Below are positions 46,400 through 58,715 of a DNA stretch of 64,000 nucleotides, piece after piece. A model generated the notes under the pieces. It was given only the letters and a program-made list of their open reading frames with translations. It ran no database searches and was not told the DNA's origin. The DNA is taken from contig NC_134834.1 of assembly GCF_004210375.1 (NCBI RefSeq), positions 155,205,290 to 155,269,289 on the forward strand. The letters run 5' to 3'. Source of the stretch: Tachypleus tridentatus. Taxonomy: Eukaryota > Arthropoda > Merostomata > Xiphosura > Limulidae. Made by a program: the position numbers and the translations under genes. Every line of letters starts with the position of its first letter. Position 1 is the stretch's first letter.

Positions 46400-48617
46400 A
46401 CATAAATAGCATAAAACCAATGTTTACATCTAGTCTACAACGTCAAGAGAAAAACTACAGTAGTTCAAGTTGTAAACGACTTTCTATAGCGTGACTGTAA
46501 TAATCCTAAGTCGCAAGGAAGACTAATAGGTACTAAAACCACTGTCAGCCATCTGAAGTTGGCCTTTCCAGTCCTGGTTTCTAGTTACTTAATGTTACGG
46601 CCAGTTTCTAATTTCAAATCGAACTAGATGAACTGTGATTTTTAAAAGGGAGCCACATTAAAAATGTTTAATGTATAAATTTAAAAAAGTTAAATGGCAT
46701 TAAAAATATTAATGGCCTTTAAAAAACTAAAAACATTACCATGGTGAACAGTGTCACCATCACCAATAACAGTGTCTAACATTATGGACAAACCTCGGGA
46801 CAGAACATGTTTAAAATGGTGCCGTCGTTGTGAATCGTAACGATGACAATAAAGTAAAATGTGACTTATTATGATCTGAGTGTTAAACAAACTACACACT
46901 GGTGCATCAGTTCCAAATAAAAGAAAACAATGAGTTAAAAACTGTGATGAATGCGTAGTCTAGTTAAAACAACTTCCTCTTTCTGATCCTTACGGAAGCA
47001 AGACGGTCAAAGTACATTATAAGATTTTATTTGGAAAAGCTGGATAGAAGTAGATGTTGAAGAGAAATGGGCCAGTCGGTTTTGAATATCGGCGAGAACA
47101 GGGTGTGAACTAACGTGAAGCGATTCCAGGGCCAATAGAGAACTAAGCTATTCAGTATAAATCGTGCAGTTTGAGTACTGCTTAGCTTCTATGTGATCCA
47201 GGGCAAGAGAAATGGCATACAGTTCAGCAGTGAACACAGAAGCTGTAGAGGTAATTCTACGTGCAACCACCGAACCACGGCAGAACCCATACAGACACCT
47301 GATTTCAGACCAACTGTATAAATAGGAATGGAAGGATGGTTCGAAAGATGTTCAGCAAATAGCAAACAGTATTTTCAATCAAGAGTGTCTACTTTTCTCA
47401 GATGACTTAAAGATAGGTCACAATTGGGGACTGTAAGAAGCCATGGTGGGATGGGCTGACCAGTGGATAGAGCAATGTTATCCAAGGACAGACCCAATCC
47501 ATCCAACTACGCTTGTATACGAAGGCCAAAAGGAGCAATGGCAGATCGTCTGGTCTGACAAAGCAAGGCCCATCGAGGAAGGAAAACATGACCCCAGGTG
47601 GGATGCTTAGGTAAGGAACGAAGTTTTGAAGCATACAGTAAAGAAGCTGCAAATGGCAGAGGTGCAAAGAAGGTTCATGAGACTCTTATGTATAAGTTCT
47701 GAACCTGGGAAGTGCAGAAAGTCAGCACAGAGCCGAAGTCCTTGATGATGAATGGTGTCCAGCATCTTTGAGGCTGATGGTCTGGCAGAGCCATAAACCA
47801 GTGATCCATAGTTGAGTTTTGATCGAATAAGAGCACGATATATCTTTAGCACAGAATGTCGATCTGCTCCCCAGGTGATGGAAGAGAGGACACGGAGGAT
47901 ATTCAGTGCTCTTGTACATTTGACCCGTAGCTGCTTGATGTGTGCTATAAAGGTTAGCTTATGGTCAAAGATAAGCCCCAAGAACTCAGAGACCACAGAC
48001 AGCACAACTTCACCAATACGAAATTCAGTATCAGAGTGAATACCCCGTTGGCGGCAAAAGTGTGCAAACGGTTTTAGAGAGAGAGAGAGCGAAGGTAAAG
48101 CCGTTTGCTGTGGTCCACTTCAGTAAACAATTGAGGGCAGTCTGTAGCTGCTGCTCAATATACCTCATGTTCGACGACTGACATGAGATGTGAAAGTCAT
48201 CAACATACAGCCCGTTTTCAACAGTGAGGGAGTTGTTCAGTGATGGCATTACTTTTTTATACTGAAAAGTGTGACACTCAGAACACAGTGAGGGACTCCA
48301 AGTTCCTGTAGAAAAGAACTGGAAGCTGTCGAACCCACAAGAACTCGGAATCTACTTTCTTTTTAATAAAAATTGACAAATGGCCACGTAACACATATAT
48401 GGAGGTCTCGCAAAATACCATGCCTCCAAGTTATATCATAAGCCTTCTCAATGTAAAAGAATATTGATACAAGATGTTGTCGTTTGAGAAAGGCTTCTCT
48501 GATTGACGTTTCAAGTTGAATCAGGTGATCCATGTTGGAGTGCTGTCGTCGGAACCCACACTGGTTGGGCGAGAGGAGGTTGTTTGATTCCAAGAACCAA
48601 GAAACAGCAAACCAGTT
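46400..48617 (-). mobile_element. LINE 3' part (I/Jockey-type, with RNase H), cut by gap
   Basis: The minus strand holds the reverse transcriptase C-terminal half, RNase H and C-terminal domain of a non-LTR retrotransposon. The coding end is near 46690, and the probable 3' UTR extends towards about 46400. The 5' part lies in or beyond the gap at 48618; nothing of the element was recognised after the gap at 49118. Confidence 0.85.
46690..48617 (-). pseudogene. LINE ORF2: reverse transcriptase and RNase H, broken
   Basis: Pieces in order: NQCGFRRQHSNMDHLIQLET (about 48500-48560), palm motif A FFYIEKAYD where the usual catalytic Asp is Tyr, motif C LYVDDFHI (about 48190-48215), FLGLIFDHKLT (about 47965), thumb-like LKIYRALIRSKLNYGSLVYG (about 47800-47860), HHQGLRLC, RNase H with SVFTAELYAISLALDHIE (about 47180-47245), and the C-terminal HILLYCHRYDSQRRHHFKHV with DTVHHGN (46720-46850). 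Multiple stops and frame changes, including a (GA)n expansion near 48080, make it a pseudogene. The presence of RNase H favours the I group, but the clade is not certain. Confidence 0.85.
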
Positions 48618-49117
48618 NNNNNNNNNNNNNNNNNNNNNNNNNNNNNNNNNNNNNNNNNNNNNNNNNNNNNNNNNNNNNNNNNNNNNNNNNNNNNNNNNNN
48701 NNNNNNNNNNNNNNNNNNNNNNNNNNNNNNNNNNNNNNNNNNNNNNNNNNNNNNNNNNNNNNNNNNNNNNNNNNNNNNNNNNNNNNNNNNNNNNNNNNNN
48801 NNNNNNNNNNNNNNNNNNNNNNNNNNNNNNNNNNNNNNNNNNNNNNNNNNNNNNNNNNNNNNNNNNNNNNNNNNNNNNNNNNNNNNNNNNNNNNNNNNNN
48901 NNNNNNNNNNNNNNNNNNNNNNNNNNNNNNNNNNNNNNNNNNNNNNNNNNNNNNNNNNNNNNNNNNNNNNNNNNNNNNNNNNNNNNNNNNNNNNNNNNNN
49001 NNNNNNNNNNNNNNNNNNNNNNNNNNNNNNNNNNNNNNNNNNNNNNNNNNNNNNNNNNNNNNNNNNNNNNNNNNNNNNNNNNNNNNNNNNNNNNNNNNNN
49101 NNNNNNNNNNNNNNNNN
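48618..49117. other. Assembly gap, 500 N
   Basis: Exactly 500 N, a placeholder of unknown true length, truncating the LINE. Confidence 0.98.
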
Positions 49118-49635
49118 CCTTCTGTTAACGATATTTCTTTGCTTTGAACAAAAGTTATAGAAATAAAAATAATCTTGTGTTTTTGTTGCTATGTTACCTA
49201 CAATACTCAGAGAATACGATTTATATATTTTTTGGTGTAAAGTCAAAGAGGTGTAGTTTATATTTTAACAAAGGTTTTATTAGGTTATTGAAGTCAATAC
49301 ACTAGATTGTTCATTTGGTTAAGTTTACAGTTGTAATTAATACCTTCCAACCACAGTATCTTTATTCAAGAGTAATAATTAAATAACACAAGAGTATGAA
49401 CGTGATGTGAGAAGTTTATATTAAGTTGATTTTGGTGTCATTTCTTTCCAAAACGTAATCGTCTAGAAATCTGAAAAACTAAACCAGTTGGTTTCAAGTG
49501 GTCAACAGGAACAGCTTGATATATGTTATATTTTGCTAAATTAAATATTATTAGTATAACAACTACTTGTACTTCAAAGTTGGCTGTGTATAACGTTTAA
49601 CAAAATTCATAAATAAACAGAGATTAAATACATTA
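49118..49635. other. Unassigned AT-rich sequence
   Basis: Between the gap and the pogo-like element. Nothing recognised. Confidence 0.4.
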
Positions 49636-49899
49636 TACCGTGTTACTTCGAATTTAAGACGCACCCAACTTTTATAAAGGGATTTCCAGAAAAAAGGACG
49701 ACAATTAAAAATAAATAAATATGTTTTAAAAGAATTTGTTAACGAATCAAAAGTGTTAAAATGTACTTAAAATGAAATATAATAAATATATAAAATATAC
49801 AGGAAATTTAAAACTTTCGTTACAGTAATGTTTCTTCCTGCTTTCTTTACTTAATCGGAATGTTACACCAATGTTTCTTCTGACTCGCTTATATTCTGA

Positions 49900-51130
49900 A
49901 GTTGAAGCATCTCCATCACTTGATTCACTATTGTCTGAAAGATGTCATCTTGCGTTCCATCTTCCGCAATGGATAAACTTCTTAAAAACGATTTTCTAAT
50001 AATACTGTCCGACACTTCCAGCTCTTGAAATCCGCACCACTGTTGTTGATGTTGTTGCTATTTTTATTATGCCATTAAGTGTCAAAGATGATTGTCTTTA
50101 TTCAGCCAAGCATCACAATGCTTACGAATACGATCTTTGAATGGCTCGTTAACGAACACATCAACTGACCTGTCATTCCGCCAGAAATGATCACCAGATC
50201 ACTGTTTTTTTCCTGAACCTACTCTTGATTTTATCGGAAAGGTGGCCATGAAATGCATGCATTACAAGCATGCTTCGTTGCGTTAATAATGCACCAGGTT
50301 GACGTTCCCACACACATTCTAACCACTCTTTCATTAATTTTGATGTCATCCATGCATTGTTTGTGCACGAACTATTAAATTTTTGCAAAAAAAAAATATT
50401 TTGGCAATGTCTTTCTGTTTAATATGGCATACAATGGTAATTTATTTCCATCTGCAATTACACATAGCATGACACCAACTCTTAATTTTTCATAACCATT
50501 GTTTTTAGCCTTTGGGATTTACAGTGTAGTTCCACGACATGCCGAAAAAATCTGCGGTTTTATATGCCTTACTGATTTGGTTTAAGGAATATTGATTCCT
50601 TTGGTGTAGATCAATAATGTAATGTTGATATTCAGTGAGTTTTGTTTGAAAATCGGACGGATATTTTTGACTAATTGTTGTCCTTCACCGTGAAGATAAT
50701 AAACCTTCTCTTTTCATAAATTTCTCACACTAGTCACGACTAGCCTTGAAGGAAATACCATCATTTCCTGCACATTCTTTTGTTTTTAACATTAAGACTT
50801 CTCTCGTTACAGACAGACAGTCGTTTATTTCGTAATTCTTTGAAATACGTTAAAACGACGGAATCAGTTTCAATGTCTCCCTTTTTCTTGAGCTAGAAGA
50901 TGACTTTGTACTTTTCTTGTAAGAAAACAACTTGGTTTTTATACCATGCCAAAGACGTACATTCCTCCCACTCACTGTATACTTTTTATCGGCTGCACGA
51001 TTTCCAATCTGTTAGACACGCAAATTAATTTTTCTTTTAAATTCGTCATCGTACGTTAAACACTTTTTCATGGGTGAAGAACACAATAAAATAGCGTCTG
51101 AACAACAGGAAAGTCAAACAAAGACTGAGG
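49900..51130 (-). pseudogene. pogo/Tigger transposase (DDE_1, CENP-B-like), broken
   Basis: Pieces on the minus strand from the N-terminus: CENP-B-type HTH remnants (SEWEECTSLAWYKNQV, about 50945-51000), KELRNKRLSVTREVLMLKTK (about 50790-50850), TTISQKYPSDFQTKLTEYQH, NQYSLNQISKAYKTADFF (about 50570-50620), then AWMTSKLMKEWLECVWERQP and TQRSMLVMHAFHGHLSDKIK (50210-50350). The position normally Asp in the LVMDAF-type motif is His here, so a catalytic residue is lost. The C-terminus continues with DVFVNEPFKDRIRKHCDAWL (about 50100-50160) and IIRKSFLRSLSIAEDGTQDD (about 49950-50010). Many stops and frame changes. Confidence 0.88.
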
Positions 51131-51312
51131 ACGGTGATATCCAACTACAGGCATTGACATCGGCAAATTTGACATTTTGTACGTGTTTTTTCATCTTCCT
51201 GAGCTAAGTTCTTTTTAAAATATAGTCCAATTTGTTTGTTAATGCAGAATTTTTTTCGAAAATCTTTGTTGTTCAAGAAAAATGATGTTTTCGAGACTTT
51301 GAAGAGTGAAAA

Positions 51313-51446
51313 TGCCCCCCCCCCGTGGCTCAGCGGTATGTCTGCGGACTTACAACGCTAAAAACCGGGTGTCGATACCCGTGGTGGGCAGAGCACAGAT
51401 AGCCCATTGTGTAGCTTTGTGCTTAATTCAAAACAACAACAACAAC
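51313..51446 (+). mobile_element. SINE C copy, full length, 10-bp TSD
   Basis: Near-consensus C-family SINE: C-run then GTGGCTCAGCGGTATGTCTG (A box), GGGTGTCGATACCC (B box), GCAGAGCACAGATAGCCC, GTAGCTTTGTGCTTAATTC and (AAC)n. It is flanked by AGAGTGAAAA at 51303-51312 and 51447-51456. Young copy inside the pogo element. Confidence 0.95.
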
Positions 51447-52129
51447 AGAGTGAAAAATAATTCTTCGAATTTAAGACGCACACTAATCTTCGGTTCGGAA
51501 AAATGTGAAAAGAGCTACATTTTAAATTTGAAGTAATACTGTATTAAAACCAATAAATATAAATTACACAAGGTATTGTTGTTCGCTACTGTGCTATTTG
51601 CATTTTTATAACACTTCGGACTGTCTCCGAGACCACAAAATATGTTTATATGGCAGACTAATAAACAGAAATACCATAGTAAAGTTACATAAGGTTTGTT
51701 GGTTTTCTTTACGTGATTATGACGTTATTCTTTTATTTGTTTTCAACTCATTATTGAATGCATTGAATATAAAAGAACAGGTTGACATACATCTTTTATA
51801 AGCATCACTATATTAGATAAGAAATGTAGGTATCTTAACTGTTACTCATTATACTTTAAAGGCAGGTACACTTACAAGAAATAAATACCGAATATAAAGA
51901 ATCCACATGATCATGTGTCTAGTTTCCGACATGAAAACACTAAAACCTAAGAAGTATTAATAATGTTACAAAATATAGTGTTTGAGAAATATGTATTTCT
52001 ACAAGTTATGAACAATTCAGTACGAGTCTGTATCTGTGATTTCTGATGGATTCCACTGTCCGCGGATTTGAACTGCCCCATCAATTTACAGCTACGGATC
52101 TGCCAAGAAGTATGAAAAATTGTTGTGGT

Positions 52130-52708
52130 TACAACAGTGAGATAAGAAGGTGTTTTATCTTCAACAAGTCCCAATACTTCTGTCAGATCCCAAGAAGGAT
52201 AACCAAGTGTTATACTAACAACAGTGAGATAAGGTGTTTTATCTTCAACAAGTCCCAATACTTCTGTCAGATCCCAAGAAGGATAACCAAGTGTTATACT
52301 AACAACAGTGAGATAAGGTGTTTTATCTTCAACAAGTCCCAATACTTCTGTCAGATCCCAAGAAGGATAACCAAGTGTTATACTAACAACAGTGAGATAA
52401 AGTGTTTTATCTTCAACAAGTCCCAATACTTCTGTCAGATCCCAAGAAGGATAACCAAGTGTTATACTAACAACAGTGAGATAAGGTGTTTTATCTTCAT
52501 CAAGTTCCAATACTTCTGTCAGATACCAAGAAGGATAACCAAGTGTTATACTAACAACAGTGAGATAAGGTGTTTTATCTTCAACAAGTCCCAATACTTC
52601 TGTCAGATCCCAAGAAGGATAACCAAGTGTTATACTAACAACAGTGAAGTAACAAGGTGTTTTATCTTCATCAAGTCCCAATACTTCTGTCAGATCCCAC
52701 AAATAATC
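52130..52708. repeat. 84-bp minisatellite, seven copies, open on both strands
   Basis: The unit runs AACAGTGAGATAAGGTG ... CTTCTGTCAGATCCCAAGAA ... AAGTGTTATACTAAC. Central units are nearly identical. The first and last differ and each carry a net 3-base insertion beside GTGAGATAAGGTG. Because 84 is a multiple of three, long frames stay open on both strands: 251 codons on minus (52702-51947) with a 28-residue repeat around WDLTEVLGLVEDKTPYLTVV, and 235 on plus (52046-52753). I see no start context, splice signal or family similarity, so I treat it as a minisatellite. Confidence 0.9.
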
Positions 52709-52753
52709 CAGAACAAATGTAAATTACAAATAAATTGGTTAATAATGAAGTAA

Positions 52754-54905
52754 TGGGAAACATGATGAAGATATTCTTTAAAAAAACCACACACAATTCA
52801 TGAGTATTGAACCTGACAATATTTGCCACGAATATATAGTCATCTTCACTCTCCCAAGCAAAGAGAACGAGTGAAGACCGGGAAAAATAAAATGTATATT
52901 AGGTCATTGTTTTTTGCAATGTCTCTACTCTATAGGTGTGCATATTAATAGAAGTATGTTTTATTGTAGTGACCAATATATATTTATACACAAGATACAT
53001 TATACGATATTGTACAGTTTTCTTTCGTTCATACTTTACACAGAAACCTTATTCTTCTGGTGTCTCCACTCGTACACCAAGGACAGCTGTCACCTTTTGT
53101 ACGTTATAAGTCGGAGCGCAACGTAACATAAGGTATTACTTCTGTAATACGCGACAGTATATGTCCTACATTATCTCATTCTGTGGTTTTTATTACATAA
53201 TTATATTTCTTAAACAATATACGTGTAATCAAGCATACTTACTAGTTTCACATATAGTAAATGTATATCACGTATCTGCTTCGTTACAAAACAGCTGTTG
53301 AGACTATGCAGTTTTATAGTTAACTGCGCTTTGAAATAGGTGTTAAATCTATGCAGCTTTATGGTCAACTCTCATTAAAGAAAATATGTGTTGAGTCTGT
53401 GTTTTCATCATGTAATATTTGCTGAAACTGTTTATCTCTATTGTTGACTTTTCTAAAAGTAGCTGTTGATATTGTATAGTACTGTAGGAATCCACTATTG
53501 ACAAATATAATATACATGTAGCCGAGATCTGCGTGTATTCACCGTTACTACAGAATTCCTGGTATGACTGTATTGTTTCTCTGTTAATGTCGCTACAGAG
53601 CTTCATCGCTAATTTCTCTACAAAAGAACCGAGTATGCATAACACCATCTTTAACAGTTTGTTAAAGGTTTTACCGAAACTAAAATATCTAGGTTTAACA
53701 AATAATAAGTTCCTTACTTAATTAATATATTATGATTTTGTTTAACCGAGGATTTTATAAAAGGTACAACAGTACAAGTTGAGCAAAAGCAGAAACAAAT
53801 AACTAAACTGTGTGAAATGTTTTCATTACTGGTAAAGATAAAACACCAGCGTATCTTACAATCTTCCATGATTGTTAATTTTTCGTAACTTCTGCAGTAT
53901 AGCAGACTAAGAGTAGGAGTATTTGCTTGTGAGATAAGAATAATGAATTATGATCAGTGTTTATCTATGTATCCAAAAGTGATAAAACGTGGGATGGCTA
54001 AAATAAAACGAATGAAAATGAATATCCACGAAAAGCTAATAAACGAAATCCAATACAGAATAAAGCAGTTAGTTCTTTCACACGAGTGACTGTACCCAAT
54101 GTTATCAATACAAGCAAGTCACTAGCTGTATGTACCAGACATATGATCGATAATCTCACTGTGCTAAAAAAAGCGCTAGAGTTCCCGTTAATTTTCTGCC
54201 CTTGTTAAGTGATGTTTGGGATGGGGAAGACAGACAGCGTATGCACGATCTGATCCCATTCGTACATGATTCATCCATTAAAGAGCGTGCAAGTTAAGAG
54301 GAGAACTTAGAATTAAACAGTAAGAACAAGCTCGTCTACACACAAGCTTGTAGATCGCTGTCATTAAACAGTTCCTGAAGAGAACTATATAGGGAATTAA
54401 TGATGTAAATTTTAGGTGGTCACACAGCGGTTTTACTATGAATATGATTACACCCTGGTGAGTGAGAATTAGCATCTGTTAATACGTTCGTTTAAACCAA
54501 CAGAGAACTGTGATTGATGCTTGGATGGGAAAGATGGCAAAAATTACCTACTAGATTATCTTCCGTGCCTAGAATTACAGCTCTTGAACCATCTTTTTAC
54601 AAGTTATTTATTTACTGAATGACTTGTGGGTCTTTGACTTTCGTTAATCACAGGGTCTCTAATAGCATTCGAGTCACACAGGAAATGCTGTACAAATGCT
54701 GTCAATATTGCACTCTCTGTATTTGACTCACGCACCTTCTATCTGCCCATTTAACGATTTAAAACAATATAGCTAGTGTTCTAACAAGGAGAAATGTAAT
54801 AACACCTAATATTTGGAGCTTTGGAGTTAAAGAACAAGTTGGGAATGAAAACCAAACTAACATCAGCCGACATTTAAAATGAGTACACCAGGCTAAATAG
54901 AGTCA
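52754..54905. other. Unassigned sequence
   Basis: No gene recognised. 53290-53480 has a vague repetition of GTTGAGTCTATGCAGTTTTA-like segments. 54735-54765 shares about 25 bp (GACTCACGCAC, TTCTATCTGCCCATT) with 60160-60190. Confidence 0.4.
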
Positions 54906-54906
54906 T

Positions 54907-54951
54907 TATAAATTATTTTTTATCATTTATCCCAAAAATAATTTATAATAA
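54907..54951. other. Perfect 16-bp inverted repeat
   Basis: ATTATAAATTATTTTT and AAAAATAATTTATAAT around a short loop (TATCATTTATCCC). AT-only stem; no function inferred. Confidence 0.75.
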
Positions 54952-54955
54952 TTTT

Positions 54956-55130
54956 ATGTATATCTCTTTGCTATATTTTAAATCTATCTGTATGTCTCTC
55001 TGTATATCTACCTGTTTGTTTGCCCTCTCTCCTGTTTTACATTTACTTACCTGTATGTTTTTCTGCTGTCTTTATATTTGTCTGAATGTCTCTCTGTCTG
55101 TCTGTTTGCTTATCTATTTAGTTTTTAAAT
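54956..55130. repeat. Pyrimidine-rich low-complexity tract
   Basis: Mixture of CTGT, TCTG, TCTC and TTTA words (for example TGTCTCTCTGTCTGTCTGTT), probably an expanded and worn tetranucleotide repeat. Confidence 0.6.
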
Positions 55131-56454
55131 GTTATTACTAAAATCGCTTGCAAAAGTCTCTATAAAAATGAAGTAACTTTAGCCTAATCATCTTTTATCC
55201 TTTTTATGTTTTTTGTTTAGTATAATTAATGAACAAAAATACTTAAAATGTGTTTGTTTTGAATACCTGTTCATTTAACTTTGATACTTAAGAGGTTTAG
55301 CAAACCAGTCCAGTTTTATTTAAGGTTTTATTATCTTTACAAACAATACACTCATAGAAATGATTTAAAGACTGATTTTGAAACGTGAAGTTTGAAGAAA
55401 ACCAGTTTCTTCCTTTTTTTTAGTATAGGAAGACATGAGAGGGTTGATAATCTCTATACAAATTTATTCTATACATTTTATTTAAGTGCCATGGGTTACA
55501 TGTGGTGAGTTTCACGTGGAAGTCACAAATCTTCTTTTTTGTTGTTCGTACGTTCGGTGAGCTGCTATTGTACGATGTGTTATATGAAATGACAACATGA
55601 AAATCAAATCTATACTGTTCTCATATCTTCCGTTTTAAATAACGAATAATGGACTTGAAGCACGTGTGCCCGACCAGTATGTAATCTCATTAGGGTATAG
55701 TTTGCTATTATGAGGGTCAGATTTAATCTTTCCAGATCCGCCGAAATCTTAGATCACCAAAGTAAAGATTCATGAAATCACGGTGTTACGTTCATTGCAA
55801 TACACTACTAAGCCCATTGATATCGGTATACATTATATAAAATTCCGTAAAAATACAGACTAATAAGTGTTATGTTTCAGTGTTAAAAACCGTGTTTTAA
55901 AGTATGGTTAAAAATGTTAAAATATTGTGAAAATACAATAAAAATGTATTATAAATTTATTGCGATTATCTGTAAGTTGTTTTTTTTTAATGTATAGAGA
56001 CATTTTCAAAAGCTCTGCTGTATCCACTGAATTCAATATCTGTCCTGTTTTTCTTTTACATTTTCTTCATTGGGATTTTAAAGTATCTGACTCGAGGAAA
56101 TGGTCGTGTGGTATTTCGAGTACATATGTACGATTTTAAATAAGAGTTTTTAATGGTTTTTTCCAAGTGTTTTAAATCATTACCTTGGTGGATGTTGCAT
56201 CCCCATCGAATGAGTCATGTTCCTTAGAGAATGACATATATATCACAGTTTACCTGTGCTTGTCAGCGGCTCTTCTTTAGATCGTCGATATCGGTGCCTG
56301 AAATGAAGCTTCAAAGGTTTTTGGTCCACATAAAGTAAGTACATGAACCGTGATACCGTTCTATTCTCTGCTCTCGAATAGACACTTGTTGATTGTTACC
56401 GAAAAATATAAATTTGAATTATATCATAAGAAGCCAAATTCTTTTGTTTTTGTT
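55131..56454. other. Unassigned sequence
   Basis: No gene or repeat recognised. Confidence 0.4.
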
Positions 56455-56465
56455 CATTCCACTTT

Positions 56466-56587
56466 GCCCCCCAGTGGCTCAGCTGTATGTCTGCGGACTT
56501 GCACGCTAAAATTCGGGTTTCGATACCCGTGGTGGGCAGAGCACAGATAGCCCATTGTGTAGCTTTGTGCTTAATTCAAAACAACAT
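56466..56587 (+). mobile_element. SINE C copy, full length, 11-bp TSD
   Basis: Near-consensus C-family SINE flanked by CATTCCACTTT at 56455-56465 and 56588-56598. A box GTGGCTCAGCTGTATG, B box GGTTTCGATACC, tail GTGCTTAATTCAAAACAA. Confidence 0.95.
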
Positions 56588-56598
56588 CATTCCACTTT

Positions 56599-57142
56599 TG
56601 TGGGATGATGTTTACATTTCTTTTGGTTTGGCTACCTTTTCTCATAAGCGATTTTCAAACAGCTACATCTTCATTAATAAGCTAAACTGATTGTGGGATT
56701 GATTTTTGGGTTTTATTTAAAAAGGTAGATTGCTCTAATCGAAAGTTAATATTAATTACTATTATCGAAAAACCTTCACACGTTTATTGACAGCAAAGTA
56801 GTTGGCACTCGAGTGCCATCTTTTTCCTTAGTAATACATCACTTAACATCACTTCTGGAGTGTTTTAAATTTCTAAATTGATCACTTCTTTAATTGTTAG
56901 TCACTGTTTTAACTACAAGTAGTTTCATATGGCTTCATTTGCATTGAATGAAGTCTACAAAACAATAAGCTTCAATTCGCTGAACTATTAAATGAAATAT
57001 ACCGTTAAAAGCGCAAAACCTCAAGTAGCCCACTTAGTTTTTGACGAATATACAGTGTTCAAAGTTTAATACAGCTTAAACCCCCTAGTGCGAAGTCTCA
57101 TTAGCTCAATATGTGTTGTAGAAATTAGACCGATTACGGTTT
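56599..57142. other. Unassigned sequence
   Basis: No gene or repeat recognised. Confidence 0.4.
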
Positions 57143-57149
57143 TACAAAA

Positions 57150-57429
57150 CTAATGGCCCGGCATGGCCAAGCGTGTTAAGTCGTGCGACTCATAATCTGA
57201 GGGTCGCGGGTTCGCATTCCCCTCGCGCCAAACATGCTCGCCACTTTTAGCCGTGAGGGCGTTATAATGTGACGATCAATCCCATTTTTCGTTGGTAAAA
57301 GAGTAGCCCAAGAGTTGGCGGTGGGTGGTGATGACTAGCTGCCTTCCCTCTAGTCTTACACTACTAAATTTGGGACGGCCAGCACAGAGAGCCCTCAATT
57401 AGCTTTGTGCGAAATTCAAAAACAAACAA
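57150..57429 (+). mobile_element. SINE A copy, full length, 7-bp TSD
   Basis: Head TAATGGCCCGGCATGGCCAA, B-box GGGTTCGCATTCC, complete centre and tail AATTCAAAAACAAACAA. TACAAAA lies on both sides (57143-57149, 57430-57436). Confidence 0.93.
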
Positions 57430-57664
57430 TACAAAATGAATCTCGAAGATCTTCGAAACTATATTGAAACTTCGTCTCCGCAAAAGAAACCTTCCAACAG
57501 GATGCTAATTTTAAATACGTTTTACTAACATAATTCAAACTTAATCTTTTCTCTAACAACATATTTTGGTCAATGAAAGCCACTTAGCTGCAACACAGCC
57601 TGACACCGGAGATAAGGCACTGTACGTTACTGTTCAACTGTGTGTAGGAAAGTACAGATACTAC

Positions 57665-58715
57665 AACACGAACGCTAATGTTCATGAACATACAAAATAA
57701 TTAATTAATTAATAGTACAGCCGTACAAGAAACAACATGAATACTAATGTTTATGAACATACAAAATAATTAATTAATTAATAGTACAGCCGTACAAGAA
57801 ACAACATGAATACTAATGTTCATGAACATACAAAATAATTAATTAATTAATAGTACAGCCGTACAAGAAACAACATGAATACCAATGTTCATGAACATAC
57901 AAAATAATTAATTAATTAATAGTACAGCCGTACAAGAAACAACATGAATGCTAATGTTTATGAACATACAAAATAATTAATTAATTAATAGTACAGCCGT
58001 ACAAGAAACAACATGAATACTAATGTTCATGAACATACAAAATAATTAATTAATTAATAGTACAGCCGTACAAGAAACAACATGAATACTAATGTTTATG
58101 AACATACAAAATAATTAATTAATTAATTAATAGTACAGCCGTACAAGAAACAACATGAATACCAATGTTCATGAACATACAAAATAATTAATTAATTAAT
58201 AGTACAGCCGTACAAGAAACAACATGAATACTAATGTTTATGAACATACAAATTAATTAATTAATTAATAGTACAGCCGTAAAAGAAACAACATGAATGC
58301 TAATGTTCATGAACATACAAAATAATTAATTAATTAATAGTACAGCCGTACAAGAAACAACATGAATACTAATGTTCATGAACATACAAAATAATTAATT
58401 AATTAATAGTACAGCCGTACAAGAAACAACATGAATGCTAATGTTTATGAACATACAAAATAATTAGTTAATTAATAGTACAGCCGTACAAGAAACAACA
58501 TGAATACTAATGTTCATGAACATACAAATAATTAATTAATTAATAGTACAGCCGTACAAGAAACAACATGAATGCTAATGTTTATGAACATACAAAATAA
58601 TTAGTTAATTAATAGTACAGCCGTACAAGAAACAACATGAATACTAATGTTCATGAACATACAAAAAAATTAATTAATTAATAGTACAGCCGTACAAGAA
58701 ACAACATGAGTAGTA
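57665..58715. repeat. 69-bp minisatellite, about 15 copies with a dimeric pattern
   Basis: Each unit has TTAATTAATTAATAGTACAG, CCGTACAAGAAACAACATGA and AATACTAATGTTCATGAACA. GTACAGCCGTAC and TGTTCATGAACA are palindromic. Unit length is 69 bp with occasional 1-4-base changes. Variants (ACT/GCT/ACC; TTCATG/TTTATG) alternate in the last five units, and AATTAGTTAATTAATAG occurs only in the 12th and 14th, giving a 138-bp higher-order period there. Confidence 0.95.

Larger units (their letters stand above)
49638..51541 (-). mobile_element. pogo/Tigger-like DNA transposon, complete ends
   Basis: Flanked by TA at both ends (49636-49637 and 51542-51543). The left end CCGTGTTACTTCGAATTTAA pairs with the right end TTAAATTTGAAGTAATACTG with a few mismatches. 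The motif TTCGAATTTAAGACGCAC occurs at the left end (about 49648) and again inside the right part in direct orientation (about 51459). The transposase is on the minus strand. A SINE C (51313-51446) was inserted later. Confidence 0.85.

Noticed and set aside
52046..52753. 235-codon plus-strand protein
   Set aside because: It is the opposite-strand reading of the 84-bp minisatellite; a period divisible by three keeps all such frames open.
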